Numbered from the stretch's first letter, positions 33,768-46,177 are shown. The stretch: DNA of 64,000 nucleotides from Hyparrhenia diplandra (GCA_015847255.1 JADLZK010012353.1:496001-560000), one strand, 5' to 3'. Numbers and translations are program-made. The notes: generated from the sequence alone by a model not told the origin.

Positions 33768-34783
33768 TCATGTAAACTCAATGGCGTCGAGAAGCCAGCC
33801 GGAGCGTCCCCAGAAGCCGACGATGCAGGCGCCGTCTGCCACCGGGACCGAGAAGTAGTGCGACCTTGTGCCACTGCCACCCGAGAAGTATTGCCACCTT
33901 GCGCCGCCGTCTGAGAAGTGGTGCGACGACCTTGTGGTCACGCTGCCATACGGCCCGTACGTTCTGCCCAAGCTGGTGCGGAACGTCAGCGAGGTGATCA
34001 CCACGCCGACGACGTTGGCGAAGTTCCCCGTCGTCCCCTCCATTGCCGTGATGTACTCACCTGAAGCCAGCTCGATCTGCATGCACAGAGAATTATTTGT
34101 AGGGTATATTAATTCACAGATGCATCAATGTCAATGAATCAACCAAGAGATCGAGGAACGCCGATCGATCGATTGGCGGTGGTACCTCGGTACGAACTCC
34201 TATGGAGCCGTAGGAATCCGGTTGGCCCCACGGACCAGCCACGTGGGGCAGCGACGGCGGCCCCTCAACCTCGCCGGCGAGGGTGTAATCGCAGGCGAGG
34301 GCGTGGATGGCGCCAGAATGGTAGAGGACGATGCGACGAAGGCGAGTGGCGCCGTCGCCACGCATGTAGAAGGGCTGCCCGCCGGATCCACCCCGCAGCC
34401 CCCGATCGTCACGCCCCTCGCCTGAGGGGAGGAGCGCTGGCACCGCGGCGCATGTAGAACGATGGCAGCCCGCCGGATCCACCGCTGGCGCCGCCGCGCT
34501 TGTAGAACGACGGCTGCCCGCCGGATCCACCGCTGGCGCCGCCGCGCTTGTAGAACGACGGCTGCCCGTCGGATCCACCCCACGGCCGCCTCATCACGTC
34601 CCTCGGCGGCGGCAATGCACGCAATCCAGCACCACCCATTATTATTTCGACGCCGCCGCCGCTGATGTCCGCCTCCCTCTCCAGCAACCGGCCGAAGCGG
34701 ATGCCCAAGAGCAAGAAGCAGGTGTACATGCTCAGAGGGACGACGACGAGGAGAAACACGATCTCCGCAGACACCTTCCCCAT
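33768..34783 (-). pseudogene. Jacalin-related lectin A', block 2 (frameshifted)
   Basis: Start ATG at 34783 (MGKVSAEIVFLLVVV) with a signal anchor and an open frame through GRLLEREADISGGGVEI, then PWGGSDGQPSFYKRG and two more 16-residue repeats to a TGA after APPLRRGA (34409). The jacalin start GGSGGQPFYMRGDGATRL lies in another frame, the same break as in lectin A. Exon 1 ends at donor ACCGAG/GTACC (34186/34185). Exon 2 starts at 34076 (GCAG/ATCGAG) and stays open through IELASGEYITAMEGTTG and GFWGRSGWLLDAI. One base is then missing, so the chain ends IEFT and loses the last strand (GVYxKPSC). Block 1 is intact at that point but broken elsewhere. Confidence 0.75.
34440..34590 (-). repeat. 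48-bp repeats duplicating the first jacalin strand, block 2
   Basis: Three units encoding GGSGGQPSFYKRGGAS-type peptides, two of them nearly perfect 48-bp copies with BamHI-type GGATCC landmarks. They follow the membrane segment and precede the true jacalin start. Confidence 0.85.
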
Positions 34784-35404
34784 TTTTTTTCTCTCGAACT
34801 CTGCCGGGGACCTGACGACACGGCAGAACGGCATATGTGTGTGTATATATATGCATGGTTGCCTATCATTTGTGGTATCGGTTAATCACCTTATTAATTT
34901 GGTTGTCATTGTGGTCATGTCTCTGTCAAATTATTATGAGAGAATTCAAAGTGACCCTAAATATACACCAAATTATCCATCTACTATTATGATAGAATTC
35001 AAAATAATCCCCCCCACCCCCCCCCCCTCCCTAAAATTTTATCTAAAGTAACTAACTTTGATCACCCATCCATTCATATCCATATCCGTACATGCTATTA
35101 CTAATTGGATGTCGGCTTCCATGTTAGTTCTCACTAGAAGCGCTAGAAAAAATATACTAATAAATTCTCGTGTTATTAATCACAAAAACAGTGAAAGACT
35201 CAGAAGTCAGAATAAGGAATCCATTTTGTTCCATGTCGTTTTTATTTTCTCAAGATGCTGGAAAGATGATTCAAAGTAACTCCTAAATTTGTATCTAAAC
35301 GGCAAATGTTTCTAACTAAGATGGAAAGATGATTTATAGTTTCGTTCTATACTAGGAAGACTTGAATATGAAGTAAAATCTATTTTATTTCCTAAATAGT
35401 TGTT
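34784..35404. other. Upstream region of lectin A', block 2
   Basis: Matches block 1 5170-5640. It contains an expanded C-tract (about 35010-35030) where block 1 has a short cccccctccc run, and a gtgtgtgtatatatatgc stretch near the start codon. Confidence 0.55.
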
Positions 35405-36417
35405 GCATAAGATAACTTCATGACGAAGACGACGGTGGGCGACGGCGGCCGCGACAACAGGGCTGCTGCCCCCATGCGCGCACCATAAGTCCAAATGGGC
35501 CTTGGCCAGACTTGTCGCCGACATGGCAGCCCACGCTGTAACGCGCCTGCACCTCCTTGTGCGCTCCGCACTCGCCCCGTGGCGGCGTGGCACGTACTCC
35601 GTATGCCACCGCGCCGCTCGACCTTGCCTACCGTCTTCCCGATGCCAGCTTCCTGAGTCAATAATGCTTAGCCCAACACCCACGACGACACCCTGTGGCC
35701 TCAACTGACTTCGACGGAGAGCACGCGATCGACTTCATACGTCGTAGTTGCAAGTCCAGCACGGGCACTCCGCAGCGGATGACGATGTGGCCCGACCACG
35801 ATCTCCAAGGGAAACTTCACGCATGCATGCGTCCCCTGCTGATGATCCGCTAAGGCTGCCTCCAAGGGGATCATATCGGCTCCAAGACTCCAAGCCCGCG
35901 CCACACTGCTTATCTACAACCTCGGTCCTCGGCAATACCTCTCTGCTGTGGCCGTGCCCAACACTCACGGCGGCCGGGCTCAGACAAGTGCGGCGGCATC
36001 TAGCCCCAGCGGCCTCTTGGGTGCAGCGACGCGCTGGGGTGGACCGGCCTAGGCGGACACACCCGGCCTCGCCCGATCGCTTGGCAAACACAGCACGCAC
36101 CAGACGTGCAGCACATCGTGACATGACGCCTAACTGCAAGAGCACGTACTAGACATGCACAGGATCTCCAAGTGATCGACGATTAACTGCTGCTGCTGGA
36201 TGACAAAGCGAAAGATTTGATGATATGATATATGAATTCGTGTACAGCATGCACGTCTCTGGTGCCGGCATGCAGTGCTTATCCCAAATTCCCAATGCGT
36301 GCACAATTTAGACACATATAAGATGTCGAGATAGCCATCTAGTGCTATATAAGTAAAACTACGTTAATAAATAGGAACATACTATATAAGTAAAACTACA
36401 TTCCTTTTCTAAAATAA
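35405..36417. other. GC-rich unrecognised segment, block 2 only
   Basis: The part 35420-36140 is GC-rich with long open frames on both strands (for example plus 35748-36152 and minus 35735-36145), but none shows a motif I recognise. No TIRs or LTRs were found around it. The rest, 36140-36417, is AT-rich and featureless. It could be captured coding sequence or part of a larger insertion. Confidence 0.35.
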
Positions 36418-38187
36418 GGGACTTGCTATATCTCAGTCGCCTGAAAAAAAAAATGACATTTCAGGCGACGGGAAAAGCGTTGGATGGACATCCAGCCAGA
36501 TCTGTTTGCTTTCCTTTTTGTTTTCTATCATCTAACGGGCCCGCCAAAATAAACCCGTTAATCAAGGCAAAGGCAATTTGTACGCCTGTACACACTGGTT
36601 TCTGTCTTATCACTACACTGCTTTACAAACGGAGACAAAAACATACAAATCTGCCCCACCTAAACCCCTGCAAATCTGGCCCCAACTCTGCTACAAGTAT
36701 AGAGGCACGGGTGCTGCTGGAACCCTGCTCACGCAACAGCTCCCAGTTGCTCTTCGGCGCCTGGTAAGCTGCCAGCTCAGCCTGCAGTCCGGCGCTGAAC
36801 GCCCTGCCGCCATCCCCACCACGTTTGCTGAAGTCTCGTCCATCTAGCACCCACTCATCAGTATCCCGGCGTCGTCGTATACTGCAAAGTCACTGTAGTG
36901 GGATTAGCATTTCATGATTTGTTGAGGACCCACTCAAGTTTAGATAGAAGACATATTATGAACCACATAAAAAATGAACCCATAATCATTTGTACCGAGT
37001 AAACAGTGAACAATATATATGACCTTGAAAATTTTGAACCATGCACAAGAAAAATGCACATTTGTGTTAGTGCAACTATTACTTTTTGATAATGCACAAA
37101 TAGAAAAGGCTCAACCAGAAAAGCCCATTGGTGCATATATATGTTATGTGGTGCCAGTGAGGCCTATATCTCAAGTCACACTATAGCACAAAAGATGAGT
37201 CAAACTCCCGAAAAAAAGAGTTAACTAGTGCCTAATTTGTATTTACGGAGACAAAGCATCTATCAAAAAGAGGGGCAAGGTGGCCTAGCCAAGCAGGCAA
37301 CAGAGTCGCACCAAGTCCTACCCTGCCCAATATGCCCAATAGTCCACAGAATATGGAGGACCGGGATCACTGCATTGTCTCACCTGACGAGATTCACATA
37401 TATTAAGATATTCTGAACAAACATCGGCACAATGAATATGATCTTGAAAATTTCAGAACACAAATATGAAAATTGCAAATTTCAAATAGTGTAACTAGTA
37501 CTTGTTGATAGTGCAATTATACTATTTATGAATATAATGTAGTGTGGGTTAACACAAATCACAAAATACAGATGACAAGGTGTGCTAACACAAATCACAA
37601 AAGGTTTATGTACACCTACTATTTGTTGGTCTTAATCTCATCCCCTTCATTCATCTTAAAAAATGCAAAACACATTAAAGAATAATAGCTAGGAGACTCA
37701 GGTGTGCTTACTCAAAGCAGTAGTAGGCGTACATCAATGACAAGAGCAGGAAGTTTATTGTCTTGTCAAAGTAAGGTAGGTATGAAATGGTAGGTATGTC
37801 TGTGCTTACCGAAAAGTTGGTGGTGGTGCTAGAACCCTAGTACTTCAAAGCTGCAAGATCATACTCCCTGGCCGCCTTCTCCTCCTTATCATAGCCACCT
37901 TCAATTTCATGAAGAAGTCATCATCAATATGATGCTTCTTGACGAGATGCTACATACTATACATGGATAATGAAAACCCTGAAGTTTATTTAGTTGTTCT
38001 TACCCAAATACACTGAACACCAGAAGCATCAGCCAACAAGTATTGGCACCAAGGCGACATGTAAAAGGAGAGTTAGTTACTACACAAATTTGTAGCAGAG
38101 ACATACTGCAACAGACTAGTGATGTACCTAAAATAGCCTTTTCAAACCTAGTTATTGATAACTCAATAGATAACTCAGTATATATAT

Positions 38188-38201
38188 TTTTTTTGAAAAA
38201 G
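38188..38201 (-). mobile_element. Ultra-short retroposed insert (T7 plus gaaaaag)
   Basis: The direct repeat aactcagtatatatat (38172-38187 and 38202-38217) flanks 14 bp consisting of T7 and gaaaaag. Confidence 0.6.
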
Positions 38202-38994
38202 AACTCAGTATATATATATACATAAACACCAGATATTATTACCTTCTCTACAGAAGCACCTTCAGAAGCTGCCTCACAACTTACTTTATTTTTTCTTCAT
38301 GTTTTTTCCCCTTTTGCAATGACAGAGAACAGGACAGACACTACAGTTCATGCCACTTTTCTGGAAACAATCTAGAAGGGTCTGTTCCAACAGGAATTCC
38401 CCTTCCTGTTACTGCCGGAAATGCAAAATAAGCAACCACTTAGATCATCTAACAGAAAAAAATGACAAAACGACAAAGGAAATGGTCCAACACCAGCATA
38501 TTGCATATACTTGAAACTACAATTGCAGTGTCCGATACTTGTAATTTACATAACAACATATTGCAATTATGTAACTAAATATATTTGAAGCAAAATATAC
38601 ATAGTATCTCCAATCACAACTATGCCTAGATATATGAAACAGAGAATAAGAGAATGGATAGCCACTGAATGCAAGGTACTGAAATCAACACGACACCTTC
38701 ACTACACTACACTATTGAAATCAACAGGCCACCTTCACCACCGTCACTTGAAACTTGAAGCTTAAACAAATTAAAGAAAATAAACTAAAAGACCAAATCT
38801 GATGTAATAAACTAAAAGTCAAACTCCCAATATCAGTATTGCCTATTTTAGACTTTTCATATAATACTTGAAGTCATCCTTGGATTTCAAGGCGTGACGA
38901 ATCTTAGCCAAACGATCTGAAACGAATGTTCATCTTCTTCCTCACGACACTCATTCCCCCGTCACCGTTGTTTCACCACTCACTCCCCGCCCGG

Positions 38995-39100
38995 CACCCA
39001 CCACCCCCCCGCGAGCGCTAGGGTTCGCCGGAGCTCCGGCGAGCTAGGGCCACGGCCCTAGCTTGCCGAGCTCTCGCGAACCCTAGCACCCGCGACGACC
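38995..39100. other. Nested palindromes in a GC-rich island
   Basis: gcgctagggttcgc pairs with gcgaaccctagcac about 50 bp later, and within it agctagggcc pairs with ggccctagct. The two could form a cruciform or RNA hairpin. It lies in otherwise AT-rich DNA. Confidence 0.5.
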
Positions 39101-42100
39101 ACCCTCTTCCACCACAGAGCAAGCAGAGCTTTCTATAGGAAGGACAACATACTGAGAGCAGTACTATAGGAACAGTGTAATAAATATAGGCACAAGAACA
39201 ATTTACAGATTGGTATAAATTGTTTGGACAACGACAGATTATTACAAATTGTTTGGTACAATAAAGATGGAAAAAGGAAAAAGGATATGCCAAAGACTTA
39301 ATAGATATGTTCAATCTTTTTGCTACAAACAAATATGATGACATTCATCATTCCATAGGCTCAAAAAACCGAGGTAATGCACGAGTTGATATTACTGGAA
39401 TGGCATATGATTAAATTTGTAAAACGAGGGGAGAGCTACTTGCCTATGGAAGACCACGAGGTTTGCCTTGACTGCACACAGCCTACAGATAGATGATGCC
39501 CGTCCTCCTGCTATCACCTCCTCTACTCTTCACTCATCTGCTCAAACAACAAAGACGTACACAATCAAAACAAGTAGAAAACCACCTTCTCTTTTCTCCA
39601 AGAATCTTGATACGATAGGCTAAAAAGAATAAATAAACAACCAAGTTATCTCATCAAACAAAAAAGGGATGGCGGCATGGGAACACACGCACATGAACAC
39701 CACAAAATCCCTGCTGGCTAAACTAGTGCAGTCCAATGAAATGTTCGAATGTCCTTAAAAATCAACTTATAAACTGACCTATATGTCCATGCTAGTATGT
39801 TATCACACTATTCATACTAATATGCCATAAAACAACTTGCTCTCAGATCCGACATAAGATTGCAACTTGCAGTTCATTAAAATTCCACATATTGCACGTG
39901 CTCTTAACTAAAATTGCAATGCTCGTTACTTGCAATTTACATTATTGGTGATTGCAATATATGTCTTTGATCAAGTAAGCAACATAAGATTAACACTATC
40001 TCACATTCACTATGAATACTCAAGAGGACAGGATAAATATTTTTGAAAGCAGCACGTCTCATCTCTCACCTGGACAGACAAAAGCTTAGATATACTCTGA
40101 TGCACTCACAAAAAGGAAATAATAGCTCAGATGTACCCTAACACATTCAGGACAGACCAAGGCACAGGAAATAGCTGCTGACCTTAGCTCCAGTCAGAAC
40201 AATCTTGCTTGAAACAAAAATCAGTAGCACAAAATCTTTTGTTCCTCCATTCATTAAATTAAGCCAGGGAATAACTCTGGTTCATACTGGAGAGTGAAAG
40301 CCAAGCAAAATATCAAGATGCTAGCAGGAAAATGCAAGGTAGCTGAGAGAACTATGGTTAACAAGACAAAATAACAATTTATTTCTATGGAATAACAAAG
40401 ACAATAATCATGGTGCTCACTAGCACAGATCACATATTACAAAGGAAAACCTAAGGCCTAGATATTCTGACTATAGCTACTATATACTTTTGTCTCAGGG
40501 AACAAGTCAACTTATGAATTATGCACTCATAACCATATAGGAGTCAAAGCATCTAATTCGACTTCAAAGCTAACTGTTATAATCATAATTGCACATGTCA
40601 AATACCGTAATTGCAGTAATTCTGATGTGCAATTTAGTGCTAGTAAAAGTGCAATCTCGAAATAGGCGCTAACGAGTATGATCCAAATCAGGAGCTGTAT
40701 TTCCAGCTAATTGATTTTTTTTTTTTGAATTACTACATGAACATCAAATATATCTTCAGATAATGGCAAACTGATGATTAGAAGCTGCTATGAACATATG
40801 TCACCCAGCAAATGGTAATTGGAATTTCAGAAAACCCTGATGGAGTTCTGCACGCCAGCGACATGCCCAACCATGTCAGCCAGACCAAAGTACGCTACCT
40901 CAATGCCCACAAATTCAGTCAAGCAGATACTTATTAATCATATAAGAGTAGTACCCAAAACCAGCTCACCATACAGAACAAAAGACAACTGTCTTTACCA
41001 ATTTCATACTTTGCAGACAAAAGAAACAAAAGCAAAACTAAGGCAGCTCGACCACTCATAGATTGGAAGCCAAAAAGACTGGCTGGCCAACAACTCCTTA
41101 CAGCGAGGATTGGATTAGTACGTACTGCTCAGGATGACCGTTCAAAGGAGCCAAAGAGAATAAATCGTATGTATGTCCAAATCTCACAAGACTCTTATAT
41201 CTCTTTTTCACAGATGTTAAGGCATAAAACCAACTAATTAAACCAAATGGCAAGGCAACAAATGAGCAGAGGCAGTGTATTTCTTTTCTTTTGGATAGCA
41301 TGAAGAAATCATTGTCATTCTGTGGGGTCAACATGCACACGCACATTATCAGAAATGTCCTTGTTTGGTAAAACTAAGATTTGGCAAAATTAATATGAGT
41401 TGAAATCACCTGAGTGCACCAGATTTGGCAAAACTAAGACAAATACAAATACAATGACAAATCTAATCGGAAATGTTTTCAGGACTCAAGCACATATGCA
41501 TATGAACACTAGAAAATCCATGCTGGCTTAACTAGTGTGCAGTCCAAGAACATAAATTCATAGCATGGGAAACACATATACATGATGGAAATGGAAACAA
41601 AGACGCATCATCATCATGACTCTGAAAGACAGATCCACGCATTTGCTTGACTGCAAGAATAAGGATGGATCGATCTGGACGCACCATCCCCTTCCCTGAC
41701 GACAACTCAGTCTCAGAAGCAAATGTCGAGCATGCAGCAGCAGAGTACGGCCCAACTGCAGATCGGAGGCACCACCAGAGAAGTAGGACAGATCGGGGGC
41801 CGACGCTGCTGTGGCCCGCGCGTGGCGTTGAGGCAGCTCTCCGGCGGCTCGCTCGCTCATCCCAACATCAAAACAAAAACACCACCAATCTCGAAGCCTA
41901 TGACCTCTTCACGCTAGGAGATTTTACGAATCGAGCAAAAATCGACACCATATATGAAAGGGGATCGGATACATCATCCAGCAGATGAGCGGAGGGCAAT
42001 GGAATAGCAGATCAGTGAGAGGGAGGAGACGCACAGAGATGGGGAGGGAGGACCACCAAGGTCACCTCTCGAATTGAAGCGACGACGACAGAATCGTCGG

Positions 42101-42652
42101 TGACGAACACCTTTCCCCTCCCTCAACACAGTGCAGAACCACAAAATCTACACCACCACCACGAAGTGGAATTGAGTACAGACCTTCTGAAGCAGTCCGC
42201 GATGGGGAAGCACGACCTCGCCGGAGCAATCGACGCAGCGCCCTAAAATGGCGGCGCCCCGTACACCCTAGCCCGAGGAATCTCCCCGAGCATCCGCATC
42301 CTGGGAGCGCCGTCGCGCCCTGGAAGCTGTAGATCTTGGCGCCCCCACTCGCAGCTGACATCGCCGGAGCCCGGAAGAAGGTGGCGTCCTGGTGGGCAGA
42401 GATGCGGCGGCGGGGAGTAGCTGTCAGTGCGAGTGAGGGTGGAGGAGTCCAACGCAGTGTCGACTGTCGAGGGGTCGCGACGACGGGGAAATGACGGAGG
42501 CTGTAGCGGGTGCGTGCGTTCAACGGTTTTGGACCCGATAAACAACATCGAACCCAATAACAACAGCACACATCTACTAGACGATCCAACGCACTGAACG
42601 GTCGCCTGAACAGACCAAAAGAATTCAGGCGACACAACAATAGGAAAAGTGC

Positions 42653-43313
42653 TAAAATAAAAGTAAAAATACATTTAGAATAATCGGATGAGTTCGGTTC
42701 TGCTTGAAGTGGAAACAGAGAAGGATGTGATGACTTGAGGTCCCATGGTCAGACCCTAGATTGTGAAAATCCTTCGATCTCGTCAAAAATGTAGTTCCAA
42801 GAAAAATTTTAGGAATATACATTCTAAAAAATTTCCAACTCAAAAGTAAAATTATTTTCGAAAACTAGTTTCAAAACAAAAATTTTAAAGCTTTGTTTGT
42901 TTGAAAAATAGATTACCTCCTGTTGATGGCGTAAATGGATTATTATGACATATAATCATTTATGACACGAGAAAGTTAAGCAAAGACATGAATGCAAGAG
43001 ACAAAATACATTTAGTTGTAAAATTTTTATGAATCCACATTTTTACTCTTTGGATTGTCAATTAGTAGCCATATAAATTATGAAAAATTCTAAGGAATTA
43101 TTAACTCATTTATTTTATTTATTGTTTATGTTGAGTGCACTATTTTATTTATTGTTCTCTAGTTACATCCCAAAATAGAAGTTTTTGGCGGTGTATACAT
43201 GCCCCCATTGTTGGAGGCCAAATATAATATTATATACAAACCAGAAGCGAGATATATATATTCTCAAAACGTCTTATTACAGTCCAGTAGAATTAATACG
43301 GGGCAGTCAAAGA
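42653..43313. other. AT-rich region downstream of lectin B'
   Basis: No gene is seen. Similarity to block 1 resumes near 43238 (accagaagcgagatat). Confidence 0.5.
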
Positions 43314-44078
43314 TTACATGAAGCAAGGCTTCACGTAGACCCCAATGGCGTCGACAAGCGAGCCGGAGCGTCCCCAGAAGCCGACGATGCAGCCGCCGTG
43401 TGCCGCCGGGACGGAGAAGTTGTGCGACCCCGCAGCGCTGCCGCCGTACGGCCCGTACGTTCTGCCGGAGCTGGTGTGGAACGTCAGCGAGGTGATCACC
43501 ACGCCGGAGACGTTGCCGGAGTGCCCCGTCGCTCCCTCCACCGCGGTGATGTACTCACCTGAACGCAGCTCGATCTGCATGCATGTCAATCAACTAAGAG
43601 GAATGCAAGCTAGGAAAAATCAGAAGAAACTGAGATCAATCTGGGGGCCGCCGCCGGCGGTACGTACCACTGCGGCAGAACTGCGAGCTCCCATGGAGCC
43701 GTTGAAACGAGGACGGCCCCAGGGACCGGCCACCCTGAACGGCGGAAACAGAGGCTCGTCGGTGAGGGTGTAATGGCAGGCGAGGGAGTGGACGACGGCG
43801 TCAGAATGATAGAGGAAGATGCGGTGAAGCCGAGGAGCGCTGCCGCCGCGCATGAAGAAGGGCTGGCCGCCGGATCCACCCCACGGCCCCATGCTCGTCA
43901 CTCCCCTCGGCTGCCATGAATGCAACCCACCCGCATCCACTGTCTCGACGCCGCCGTTGCTGTCGGCCTCCCTCTCCAGGATCCGCCCAAACTGGAGGCC
44001 CACCAACATCGTCACCGGGACGGCGACGCTGAAGAGGAAGAGGAACAACACCGTGTCCGCCGTAGACACCTTCTCCAT
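43314..44078 (-). CDS. Jacalin-related lectin B', intact two-exon gene
   Basis: Exon 1 (43668-44078, 137 codons) starts at ATG 44078 and ends CCGCAGTG/GTACGT. Exon 2 (43314-43574) starts after ATGCAG and ends TAA. The junction is phase 0 (SSAAV/IELRSGEYI), giving 223 residues. Residues about 8-32 are a hydrophobic signal anchor (TVLFLFLFSVAVPVTMLV) followed by charged FGRILEREAD. The jacalin fold spans about 64-221: GPWGGSGGQPFFMRG, RLHRIFLYHSD, AGPWGRPRFNGSMG, GEYITAVEGATG, VVITSLTFHTS, GPYGG, GFWGRSGSLVDAIGVYV. GSLVD is the G-x3-D sugar-contact motif. It probably binds mannose-type glycans outside the cell or in the secretory lumen, tethered to membrane. It is the only copy of four in the window without frame damage. 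A TATA box lies at 44327-44333. Confidence 0.85.
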
Positions 44079-44496
44079 TATTCGAACCTGAAAGCCGGGA
44101 TGGATGGGTCGATCTGACGAAATGACAACACGGCAGAACGAAGCACGCGGCTAGCTATTCAGGGACCCGGATCAAGGACCCTGGAGTGATAACTGGAGCT
44201 GGAAGAATCGGAGGAAGAGCAGCAGGGTCGAGTAGCAAGAGAAGCAGTTAGGACGAACAGAACATTCAGAGGTTGAGGAATTGTTCGTTCATTCGATGGT
44301 TATCTCGTACAGAGGTCTGTGTGCCTTTTATAGCAACAAGGGCTGCCAGCTGTTGTCTAGAGCCCAGGTGCGAAGCGCTTCTGAATTGATCTCTCAAGTA
44401 CCTGTTACCGAAGACCATCCGACACGCTGTTCCAGCGTTGCGTTGCGTGTCACACCACTGTCTTGGTTCGCTTCGGTCTGTGACAACGGCATGTCT
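44079..44496. other. Upstream region of lectin B'
   Basis: It contains the 5' leader shared with block 1 (ggagctggaagaatcggagg) and the TATA box at 44327-44333. It then runs without interruption into the sequence that in block 1 lies on the far side of the Copia element. Confidence 0.6.
44327..44333 (-). promoter_or_regulatory. TATA box of lectin B'
   Basis: The minus strand reads GCTATAAAAGGC, about 245 bp upstream of the start codon, conserved in block 1 at 10368-10374. Confidence 0.7.
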
Positions 44497-44624
44497 TTTT
44501 TTTTTAAATCACGCCGAAGCGCGTATTTCATTAAGAAGATATAGTTTTACAAACAAACACGGGTAATACCATGATTACCGGGGCACACACACCTAACACT
44601 ACTGGATCCGAGCAGACTGATTAA
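44497..44624 (-). mobile_element. Short 5'-truncated LINE insertion
   Basis: The 16-bp target duplication tgacaacggcatgtct (44481-44496 and 44625-44640) flanks 128 bp that start with poly-T. Read on the minus strand it ends TTAATGAAATACGCGC ... AAAAAAAAA, a typical plant LINE 3' end. Block 1 has one copy of the target. Confidence 0.85.
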
Positions 44625-45268
44625 TGACAACGGCATGTCTGTTACCGAAGACATCCGACACGCCGTTCCGACGACGGTAGAAAGAAATTTTCAAAACACA
44701 CGTACGCAGGCCTGCAACAACCAAGACAAGTAGCTTTCCCGTGTCCCAATCTCGTTGATGTCAGCCGATCATATATAGCGTAGGCCCCGGCCGGCCGGGC
44801 CGGCGTTAGTTACAAGATGGAACACGTCCGGCGTGTGTGGACATCTGCTGCTGCTTTAGATGGCCGCGTTTAGCACAATTTACTGCACAATCATGCATAC
44901 AATTTACTGCATAACCATGATGAAATGAAGGAAAAATGGAAATACACATAAATCATATGTGTGGACGTTACACCCATCCACAATTTGAAAACTTGCCGCC
45001 TGCCTTCTCAATTGTCATTCACAACACACACTTTAATTAAGCAGATCTCACAACAACACACACTTCGGTTTAAGACTGACTCAACAACACTGCTTCCGCT
45101 AGCGGCTTTAATTTGTCTTGGGCCAGAGCAGCATTGCACACGTACGCAACAAACGTGACTCGATCAATCTCATCTTTGTCAGCCGATCTTCACGTATGCC
45201 CCCGGCAGTTTCGTCAGTACGTGTACGTATACGTACGGGCCTCAAATACATATACTGGTCCGCCTTAT

Positions 45269-45818
45269 TTTTTTGAAACTTAAACGGGGGGAGAGGTTCC
45301 CCACCTATTCATTTTAAACGCTTGGTCCCAAGCAAAACGCTAGGACCCGAGAGGAGTCATTACAAGTGCAGAGGGATACAGGAGCGAATGTAATTACACC
45401 AGGCACGGAGGCCGTCTACAACTACAAGATTACGAGGAAGCCTTTTGCTCCAAATTTCTAAATCATCACAAACTCTAATCAATATTACCCGACTGTTGAA
45501 AGTCTCACCACGGAAGACGTGGCCGTTTCGGCCATCCCAAATGCGCCACAAAACTGTGAGGAAAACGAAAGGCCAAAGTAAGGGATCGAGGGTTGTAGGC
45601 GCGCGTGCTGTCCATGTTTCGTCGTCCGGCATTCGTGTGACTTCCTGCATGCCAATGAGATCCCAAATCCGCGCGCTCTGGGTACATCCAAAGAAAACAT
45701 GCTCCCTGTCCTCCGTGTGCTGTGAGCAACGTTCACATTGAACTCCGTCGACGACGTGCTTTGCAAACAGGTTGACTCTTGTGCTAAACCGGTCTCTGAA
45801 GTATAACCAGGCAAAAAT
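45269..45818 (-). mobile_element. 5'-truncated LINE, zf-RVT end
   Basis: Relative to block 1 (ggtccgccttatcagcagc) about 550 bp are inserted here, beginning with a T-run. The minus strand encodes FAWLYFRDRFSTRVNLFAKH, CERCSQHTEDREHVFFGC and RIWDGRNGHVFRGE, the zinc-binding C-terminal region of LINE reverse transcriptases. The frame is open from the insertion edge to about 45360. Only a very short target duplication, if any, is visible. Confidence 0.8.
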
Positions 45819-46177
45819 CAGCAGCAGGGTGCACATATAGGGTGAGAAGAACAGGCTAATTGGGCATAGTGTGCTACAACGCAAAAGACAATGAAGGCAA
45901 GGGAGAAAAAGATATTGCTAGTACATGATCAACTTTGAATATTCTAACTCTATCAGGTTACATACACTACAAATATAAAGGAGAAAAAGGTATACTTTCC
46001 GCCACTTAATAACCGTATTAATACCACTACTACATTTCAGCATTGTCCATAGAAGACTGAGTTGTAATCCAAAAGGAAGGAACATATTACTCATCTTGTG
46101 AGCCTGGTACGAAAAGACATTTTTTGTTAAAACATTAGGGTTGGTTATCCATTGTGTTTGCAGTAGTGTAGTTCATG

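Larger units (their letters stand above)
36418..42652. mobile_element. 6.2-kb TIR element with hairpin-bearing ends
   Basis: TAAAATAA occurs directly outside each end (36410-36417, 42653-42660). The left end (GGGACTTGCTATATCTCAG) and the reversed right end (GCACTTTTCCTATTGTTGTG) both continue into the same device: GTCGCCTGAA, a 15-20 bp spacer, TTCAGGCGAC, then GCGTTGGAT. Each terminus is therefore an inverted repeat containing its own hairpin. The 8-bp target fits hAT, or Mutator if one base has decayed. The inside is AT-rich (37000-41600), with GC-rich ends (36700-36850 and 41680-42450) that look like captured exons on the minus strand. A minus-strand frame at about 40960-40825 reads LTEFVGIEVAYFGLADMVGH and continues VAGVQNSI without a stop. 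No transposase is recognised. It is absent from block 1. Confidence 0.6.

Noticed and set aside
35735..36152. Opposed 130-codon frames that could be a gene
   Set aside because: No motif, no start context and no splice evidence. Reported only as an unrecognised GC-rich segment.
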